Assembly (NCBI GenBank): GCA_902728285.1
Contig: CACVBU010000196.1
Location: 374,769-438,768, forward strand
From: Clytia hemisphaerica
Taxonomy: Eukaryota; Cnidaria; Hydrozoa; Leptothecata; Clytiidae
DNA length: 64,000 nt
Reading direction: 5' to 3'
The notes under the pieces are model-generated. The model was not told the DNA's origin and ran no database searches. It was given only the letters and a program-made list of their open reading frames with translations. Below are positions 56,591 to 64,000 of the stretch, piece after piece. Positions within the stretch are counted from its first letter, which is position 1. Each line of letters starts with the position of its first letter. Position numbers and translations under genes: made by a program.

Positions 56591-57563
56591 ATTAAATGGG
56601 AATGTTATGGTATGGTGTACGAGATGGTGTCAGAATTAGGGCTACACCCTAGAAAAAATGCATGATTAAGATTAACGAAAAATGTCACCCACACTAATTA
56701 ATTTGTTTGTTGTTTATGTTAGTCGCCAACACAACAGGAAAAGATGTTTAGAAGGGTGGTACTCCAAAATACAGAATCATTCATGGATGAAATCATCAAA
56801 ACATGATTACGACAAATCACTATCATCATCGAACTCTCACAAGGGTGGTAGGCAGGCAGAAGGGAAAGTTAGCCTTAGTAGCCTTAAGTCTAATTAAAAT
56901 TAGACGAGCTCTAATGATCTGACTTAATTGTATATAAAAGAGAATGTGTCAACTATAAACATAGCTCCGATGAATCTTTCGAGTTTGAAGTCTCTTTCAT
57001 ATTCACTACTGGGGCTGAACTTAAAAAAAAAATGTAAACAAAAATTCCAGGAATGACCAAAATAAAAAGATTTTCCAACCGACCGACTCATCTCCAAAAT
57101 CTAGGGTCGGGTGACGGCAAACCAAGAACCTTTAAAGTCCAGCCTTGAATGTTCTGCTCTTTAATTGGTTTTCCATCGCGTTATTGATTTGAATTCGACC
57201 AGGTTAAATTACAGTTATCAATTTGTCAACTCCCTCTCCAAAAACCCTATAAACTAGTTAAATTTTTCGAATGACTAGATGAATATTGGCTCAACTATAT
57301 GTATGTAACGGCGAAGGATGAATGGAATTATAATTTACAAACGAAAAGTCTAAATCGTTACTTTGAAACTAAACATCAAATGACCTAGCGAGATTATAAA
57401 TATGCGAGCCCCTCAAACTCCAAACTTATCAATCTAGTATTATGCCAAAGAGCGTGGCTTATTTGGTATTCATCAACCAAAGTCATAAGCAAAATCTTTG
57501 ATTGGCAAAATCTCTTAATTTTCTTCGCCTATTTCTCGAGATATTTAAATATTTCCATTGATT
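56591..57563. other. Region between the last element and the ABHD2 3' end
   Basis: TATATAAAAG at about 56931 and ATTATAAATA at about 57396 look like TATA boxes on the + strand. The first is followed by a 27-codon frame only, so no gene is claimed. Confidence 0.3.
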
Positions 57564-60500
57564 TCAGCGCACCCCAATACTTTTCTCATTTTTCAACTCA
57601 TTCAGAGCCCCATTCAAATATTCCAAGATAACCCGATCAATCCATGAAACCCGATTCGGGCGAAAATAACCACCTTCGAAAAATCCAAGATGGCCACCAA
57701 ATTCTGTCACCACAAACAAACAGTTTTTGTTGTGTTCTAGAAGAAAAGGAAGGATTTTGATAAAACATGTATCATGTCATAGACCGCTCATACTTGAAGG
57801 TGCAAACCTTACATTCACATTTTTTATCAATTTCAACAAAAGAGGAATTCGACATCAATTCTATAAAGTGTTTTTTCCTATGATTCCGAAAAAAATGCCA
57901 TATTTTTTGAAAAACTTACTCTTTAAGAAATGAATGGAACTTACCAACAAGAGACTTGGGATATCGAAACAAACACTCTGGAACTAGAGGATCGTCCTTT
58001 GCATTCACCATAAACACTGGAATTTCGATCTAAAGAAATAAAACTTCCATTAATTATGTAGCCAAATGATACACATGCGGGCTTTCAATGAAAAAAAATT
58101 TGTCGAGCTCATTTTGGAGCTATTTAATGAATGTGACCTATCCTGAAAAGGTGCCATGCTTTTTGGTGGTGACCACTTGGTTTTTTGTATGTTGTATTAG
58201 GGAAACAAATCAAAGCTATACAATTTCATAAGAATCTTAAACAAACCAAATAGATTTGAATTTACTTTGTTCAAATTTCGGCTGCAACTTTCTTTCCAGT
58301 ACCAATCATACAGTTTCTCTTTCTCGCGAAACACTTTCCTGAAAAGAAAAACACAACAAAAAATTGAAAATTGAACCTTAGAGATCTTCGAGTAGAAATC
58401 TTCTCATTCAACGCAGTTCAAATTAAGTATGTATTACATTTCCAAAGTTCTACTGGAGAAATGTACATACAATAATGAAACAAGGTGCCGTGGTATAGTG
58501 GTAGTCAACCTTGGCTTCTGTGTAAGGGCCAGGGTTCGATTCCCACTCACGGCAGTTCACTTGGCAAGTGAAGGTTCCTTCGCCCGGGTCAACCCATGCC
58601 ATGTGAGGGGAATTGGGTAGTCAGTTCAAGGTGCTGACGGGACGCTCACTAGTAAGCGTCTATAGTTGCGAGAATAGGCCTCTAAAGCCTCCTGCAACTC
58701 AACCAAATAGAAATAGAAATAGAAACAAGTCGATGGACATTAAAACATTACAAATAAGAATAATACGATTAAAATTCCAACAATTAAAATGGGAAATATG
58801 AAGATGACTTACAAAGTGAATTCAGAATCGAGTTCATGCAATGCTTTGGAAGATTCGATTCGTTGCCAGTCTAAACGTTTGTTCTCAGAATGTTGCTTTT
58901 GGAATGAAGTTTTGTGTCTTGAGATGACCTTCAGCATGTTTTTTGTAATGATGAGGTTATAAAAACGCCTCAGGTTGCCCCATTCTTGAAGCAAATCACA
59001 AGCTCTAAAAAGAAACGATTACAATTATATCCTTTAAGCGTACAAACTTTCGCAAGCAGAAACTTTCGCGAGGACGAAAAATCACATAAACTTTCGCGAA
59101 TCAAGACGTAAATTACAGAATTTTCACATGAAAAATGGCTTAGAGAGACGAATACTTCTTGGATTGGCTTGAAACATTTGTCTTTTGACTTATTAGTCTT
59201 TTAGCAAGCTAAAAAGTGCCATAAAAGTTACATTTTATTCAAAGTTTTACAGATTTTCTATTTTGTCAAGAATTTTTCGCGAGCTTAAACTTTCGCGAAT
59301 TGCCCTTCCTAGAATTTTTAAAGACATTTACTTTCGCGAAAAGAGCCAAAATTCGCGAAAATCACAAAAGTTTCTGCTTGCGAAAGTTTGTTCGCCTAAA
59401 GTACGTTGTATCAAGCAGGCTTTGATTGAGCCTCAAATTATTCAGAAATTCAGTTTTTAATTCAAGAAAAAATCTGAAGGTGGTTTAGCCATCTTGGTAA
59501 TTAAAATTTATAATAGCGCTAAGATCTCATTTACTTTTATGTCAGACTGGTCCACAGATTTCATATCTAACACACTAGATAGGCTAACTGATATCACAGA
59601 TTTCACGTTGGAGTGTAACAAGTTTGGAGGTTGACTAGTCCGCAGTGTTGTTTTCTATCTTACTTTCAAAAGTTCGAACTTCAAAACATTTGAATCCCAT
59701 CGACGGTCGTCAAGTAAACGAAAAAGCAAAATGGCTGTCAGATTAAGGTCGGACACGCTTCCTATTATATAGAAACCTTGATCCAGTCAAGCACATAGAG
59801 ATTAGTGGACTGGGCTTTATAGTTTTTCAACTAGCCTAATAAATATTTAGAAGAGTATTTTCCGAGAAATTTCTTAATCAAGTTTAATATGAACATGAGG
59901 AAAAGAAAAGTTTTCTTACTCTCTGAGATCATATCCTTGACAGATGGACATTGCTAAAGAAAACTTCTCCTGATTTTGTTTCTTTTCACCCAAATACTTC
60001 ATCAAAATTTGAGCACCAAGCGAAAAACCAATACCGATCAACTTCTTTTGTCGATGTTTGCGAAACAAATCATTCACAATCACATCCAAGTCGTCCGTTT
60101 TACCTGGTAGGAGAATTGAACAGCTTAGGTAACATTAGATGCTTTTGTACAGAAAAAGTCACAGATTTTCATTCATTTCGTGTAATTTTTCTTACCATTG
60201 TAGGTTTCGTTTACAAATTTGATAATTTCAGGCGACATTTGGAACAATTGATATGTATTCCCAAAAGACCATCATCAATTTTGATACAAAAGCACTGAGG
60301 TTTACAAACACTATGTCTTAGAATATTAAAGTATCTTGGCAACGAGGCTTGTGATATTGCATTCATTTCGAAAATAGTGCGCATTTAAGGAGTGATCTCC
60401 GAGTGGTCAAGCCGTTAGCACCATAGGCCCTGAACCCTGTGAAAACAATCTAAGACTGACTCAAAGTCCTAGATAACTGGGGTAACCACGTAAAATATCG

Positions 60501-61701
60501 ACTCTATCTATCTAGTGCATTGGCACGTTAAAATAAGGAATACAGTAAGAGAAAATCGAAAATGCAAATGCCGAGAATTGAACATTACGTTACCATAACT
60601 GAATATCCTGGGTTGTGTGATTTTGGAGTTCTTCAGAGCGCCAGTGTGATTGAGAACAGCCACATCGTACCCAGACTTGTTCATAAAACACGAAAATTCA
60701 TGCACATAGTCTGTGTCTCCTGTATTGCAAATACCTGGTACTACCAAGATCAACTCGTCTTTCTGTATGAAAAACAAAAAAATTGAAACTTTAATTGAAT
60801 GATACTATTTTCAATTCCGATAATAGCAGACATTCTAGGTATACTAACTTTCGAAGATGTTAAAAAGGAAACAACTTTTTGGCTTAAAAAAACAACAGAA
60901 AAACCCATTCATAATATTTTCTGGCTTTCTTAACAAACATCTAATAGCAGAATTTTGTGTTTCTCTGATGTAATCCATATGATATTATTCTGGGAATAAC
61001 ATTTTGCTTAAATTGTAGATTACAATTTCCACTTCAATATAAAACAGATACTGGGCGTTCATATTTCTTTTTAAAAACAATATAGTAAAGGTTAGATCAT
61101 TTAAAAAAAAGGTTTAAATTACATTAATAATACCTATAGAAAGTTTAATAAAAGTGTAAAATTTAAAATGGTCTTACGTGTTTTCCTTTAATATTTGGGT
61201 CTTTCTGAAACAAGTCATATGATATGATCAATCCATCACTAGCAGGGATTTCAACTCGTCTTTTTTGAACAAGTTCTTTCTGGCCAAATCTTCCAACAAC
61301 AGAAAACAAAACACTTTGAATGTGTCCGCTCTTCCCCCATAAGAACATAGGAATATATCTAGAGGAAAGAAATATGAAAATGATTCCTTTTTCCTACGAT
61401 GGATGAGAGTACAATAAGAAAAATGCGAGAGATTATTGCAAACAAACAAATAGCTACCACAATTTAAATTTTAGTAACATGAACCATGAAAAGGAATATT
61501 TAAATATCTACTCTGGATTGATTTTTACCTTTCCTGTAGTGTTGGGGAATTTGCCAAAATATTCTTGACAAACTTTGAAGATGATTGATAAAAAAGTTCT
61601 GTATCAGGAACCAAGTCTTTACTTCGCAAGATTCGACAAATTGCAATAAATGCTATGAAACATAGTGTGGACAAAACATTGAATATCAGTGATTGTTCCA
61701 T
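57564..61701 (-). CDS. ABHD2: ABHD2-type monoacylglycerol lipase, eight exons, complete
   Basis: Membrane-anchored alpha/beta hydrolase; vertebrate ABHD2 is an acylglycerol lipase. Exons in coding order: 61701-61529, 61358-61178, 60762-60594, 60103-59920, 59004-58813, 58338-58266, 58029-57945 and 57736-57564. All introns are GT-AG and phases agree. The spliced length is 1230 nt, i.e. 409 residues; human ABHD2 has 425. A hydrophobic N-terminal anchor covers about residues 5-21. Conserved blocks are WGKSGHIQ (65-72), VVPGICN, VAVLNHTGAL, GFSLGA with the nucleophile Ser202, SICQGYDL, NAKDDPLV with Asp337, and GGHLGFFEG with His368. The Asp-to-His spacing of 31 residues equals that in human ABHD2. 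ABHD1/ABHD3 are the nearest alternatives, but the WGKSGH and GGHLGFFEG blocks favour ABHD2. Introns hold a SINE, a short foldback element and a tRNA-like fragment. Confidence 0.95.
58485..58721 (+). mobile_element. tRNA-derived SINE with target-site duplication
   Basis: The head is tRNA-like, with paired acceptor ends TGCCGTG and CACGGCA, a perfect A box TGGTATAGTGG and a perfect B box GGTTCGATTCC. A tRNA-unrelated body of about 150 bp follows, ending in a short ATAGAA-type repeat tail. It is flanked by the 8-bp duplication GAAACAAG at 58477-58484 and 58722-58729. The anticodon arm is decayed. It sits in intron 5 of the ABHD2-like gene, antisense to it. Confidence 0.85.
59030..59403. mobile_element. 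Foldback element with TTTCGCGA words, second copy (ABHD2 intron 4)
   Basis: Diverged relative of 32214-32637 with the same ends (GCGTACAAACTTTCGCAAGC and its complement) and the same middle (GACTTATTAGTCTTTTAGCA). It lies between ABHD2 exons 4 and 5. Confidence 0.8.
60389..60514 (+). repeat. Degenerate tRNA-like/SINE fragment in ABHD2 intron 3
   Basis: CTCCGAGTGGTCAAGCCGTTA resembles the D-arm of a Ser/Leu tRNA. The segment ends in an ATCT-type short repeat (TCTATCTATCTAG). No B box is present. Weak call. Confidence 0.3.
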
Positions 61702-63272
61702 TTGTCAGTAAATTTTCACTACAAAAAAAAGTTGTAAATATCTATAATAATATAATGGTTTATAACGATTTTTCACTTTTTTGGTCATTTTAAAGACTTT
61801 CAAAGTGATGTTGGCCAGTTAAAAATTGCTTCTCAAAAGTTGCTAAAAGCAGGTGATTTTGTATATGACTATGGATTGGGTAAGGAAAACATCATATGCA
61901 AAATGACATCAAAATGTTCTGTCTCTTGCAAAATTTATCTTGAATTAAGTCAGGGTTGTTTTGTTTGATCTTATTATTTAAATTAATTACCAGAAAATAT
62001 TGTGGTCTTTATTTGAGGTAATGATTGTTCCCCCTCCCTTGGCCTTATGATAGTCACCCTAGTTGACTGTAAAGCTTTTTTGGAAATATTCTTGGTGCGC
62101 CAATAAAAGTGTTAAGAATTTTCAGTTAATTCTTTTTCTATAGTGCAGAAGAAAGCTATGGTGTATAAAACTTTAAAATTGGCTCAATCAATCAAAAGTG
62201 TCAAAAAAACTTTGATTTTGACCTACCCATCAAACAAATAAATTATCTAATCAAATTTGATTAAAAATAGTGAGAAAATAAGTTTGTAGAATCAGAGAAA
62301 TGGGATGGAATAGAAAAAGTGCTTCTCTGATTACCCGAAGTGTTCAGATCGTGTCTATTGAAAACTCCTTTGTTTTAGCTTTAATTTGGTCGTTACAAAA
62401 TGTTCAGAAAAAAACGGCTCACCATGCGAAGAGGGCTGGTTTCTATATTCTGTGTTTATAAAAGTGGTTTTATGTTTTTCGTTTTTGATCTATTACTTTT
62501 TAAACTTTCAGTATCCAGTAACAAATTTTACACCAACTTGTAGTCTGAAAAATTCTCATCACAATGATACCAAATTATTTCTAAAAAATTTGATAGAAAT
62601 TCATCAAAGACAGATTTGATTTCTTATTTTCGTGCACTTTAGCTTTTAATCTAATTATGTGGTCATGATGCCGTTATATCTCTTTCTTGCTAGAAAATTC
62701 TGAGCAAGAAAATATAGGTATCTTTTGGTATAAAAGAGGTCTCCCCAATATATAAGCCCCTAAAGTTTACGCATAATTTGACCTGAAACAAAAGAATTTC
62801 GTCATACCACGCTAATTATACAACTTTTTTAAAGCAACAACAAAAGAAATCCATAAGCTTGAAACAAACTCCCTTAAGGGCGTTTGTCTATTGTTTTGAA
62901 GAAGCTGTTTTTCCATCTCTTTAAATTCCTCTGGTAGAATTCACACTATTGTCTTGAAAAGGTAATTTATAAAAATGAAGGTTTTTAAAGCATTATTTTG
63001 GGAAAAATGTTGTTTCTACCATTGTGCTTATATGAAAATGATCCAAAAAAGATGCAAAACTAAACTAATGGCATCAAAGTATTGACATGGTAGCATCTTT
63101 AGCTTAACAGAGTTTTTGAACTTTGAATGGAAATTTTTGCTTTTCTGAAAAAATTTTCAGCTTCAGAGACCTTCAGTTATTCAACAGTTTACCAATTGCA
63201 AAATTTAATCATAATTTAGGGATATTGATCTTTTTAAGTCGTAATCAACAGAGAAAAAACCTTGCTCACTGT
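61702..63272. other. Upstream flank of ABHD2, nothing recognised
   Basis: It should hold the ABHD2 promoter. No convincing TATA box or frame of interest is seen on either strand. Confidence 0.4.
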
Positions 63273-64000
63273 CAGTTAGTCACACTAGGAGTGGTTTCAG
63301 TAAAACATCTATTAGCCTGAGATCAGAAAGTGAATGTTTTCTGCACACCACGCTGAAGCTCTAAAGGGATGTGTGAAAACATAACAATCTGATGAATATG
63401 CAATCTCGAAATTGTAAGGACCGCGTCTGTCTAAGAGGACTAGGAACGACAACAAAGTTATGTGATTGTGTTTATGAATAGGGCGCTGTATCAGTTTTTG
63501 ACTTTCCAGCGCACAACAAGATTCTTGTTGTAGAATTTTCTGCAGGAGGACTAATTTCCTCAGATGTATAATTTTCAAGCACCTTCAGAGGTTTACTGTG
63601 CGCGTAAGAAAATTATGAACAGCTGTTTTTAGGTTAATCTACAGGATGTATATTATATGCAACAACAAGGATGAAAATTAGTCGAATCAAGTTTGAAATC
63701 CTAAGACAATTCAAATAAAATTAAAAAGTTGAAGCAAAATAATTTAAAGAACAAAATGTTCAGCTAATTGACCAACTATATAAATTTTGTTTTTCAATTC
63801 CAGAGATAGCACTTTGATTTGTTAAGCCTCCTTGATTATACATTGAAATAAAAACTCTGCAAGTGTAAATGGGCAAGGGAATGAGATCTTGTAAAACTTC
63901 CAGGAAATAGCCTATCCGGTGATGCACCAATCTTAAAGGGTGCTTTCACATTCATAAATCTTTTCTTGTGAAGCTTTTCTTCAAACCTTATTGCTGATCA
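63273..64000. mobile_element. Second copy of the GTTAGTCACACTAGC family, cut by the window edge
   Basis: Starts CAGTTAGTCACACTAG at 63273. From 63640 it follows 3290-3538 and then 7665 onward without interruption (CTACAGGATGTAT, CAACAACAAGGATGA, GTAAATGGG, GGAAATAGCCTATCCG), so it gives the empty site for the 3539-7658 insertion. Confidence 0.7.

Noticed and set aside
56682-57010. TATA box followed by a small gene
   Set aside because: TATATAAAAG is followed only by a 27-codon frame, and the upstream 71-codon frame has no family match or splice signals.

Overview
The window is AT-rich animal DNA from an invertebrate-like, intron-rich genome. I cannot assign a phylum. Three protein-coding genes can be rebuilt exon by exon, and in each every splice phase closes exactly. 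They are a mitochondrial ribosomal protein S18C gene (MRPS18C, + strand, last five exons at 17914-19724 with a likely first exon at 2995), a two-exon PAR/CES-2-like bZIP transcription factor gene (+, 46741-48566) with a clear TATA promoter, and an eight-exon ABHD2-type lipase gene (-, 61701-57564) with an intact Ser-Asp-His triad. An ABHD2 and a PAR-type bZIP together point to a metazoan.

Almost everything else is mobile DNA, mostly short elements with inverted ends and no recognisable transposase. Region by region: 1-2540 holds two Tc1/mariner-like remnants and half of a third element. At 3242-7985 five elements sit inside one another; one of them has a paralogous empty site, provided by a second copy of the outer element at 63273-64000. 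At 9.0-12.3 kb a field of repeated AATCGATA words is interrupted by a two-LTR element (10086-12296) with a perfect 5-bp target duplication. At 13.5-16.6 kb there is a 5'-truncated LINE reverse transcriptase and several short inverted-repeat elements. At 20-45 kb lies a long intergenic stretch of foldbacks and word-array elements. After the bZIP gene comes another such stretch (48.6-56.6 kb), and the ABHD2 introns carry a tRNA-derived SINE, a foldback element and a weaker tRNA-like segment.

The most unusual signal is a recurring architecture. Many unrelated-looking inverted-repeat elements are filled, mainly near their ends, with one short word written many times, and each family has its own word (for example CTGTACGTTTATT, CACGCCATCACGCC, GCCGACCTA, TTTCGCGA, AATCGATA, TGTTCTTA, GGTTGGAA, TGACGTCA). 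In one family the terminal sequence stays the same while the word differs from copy to copy but agrees within each copy. That suggests word arrays that are homogenised inside an element, perhaps tracking the binding specificity of a transposase. Such subterminal arrays are known from some plant hAT and CACTA elements. The number of different word families in 64 kb, and the change of word inside one family, are what seem worth following up.

The three genes do not look functionally linked. Two of them are deeply invaded by these elements: the first intron of MRPS18C, if correctly assigned, is 14.8 kb and almost wholly transposon.
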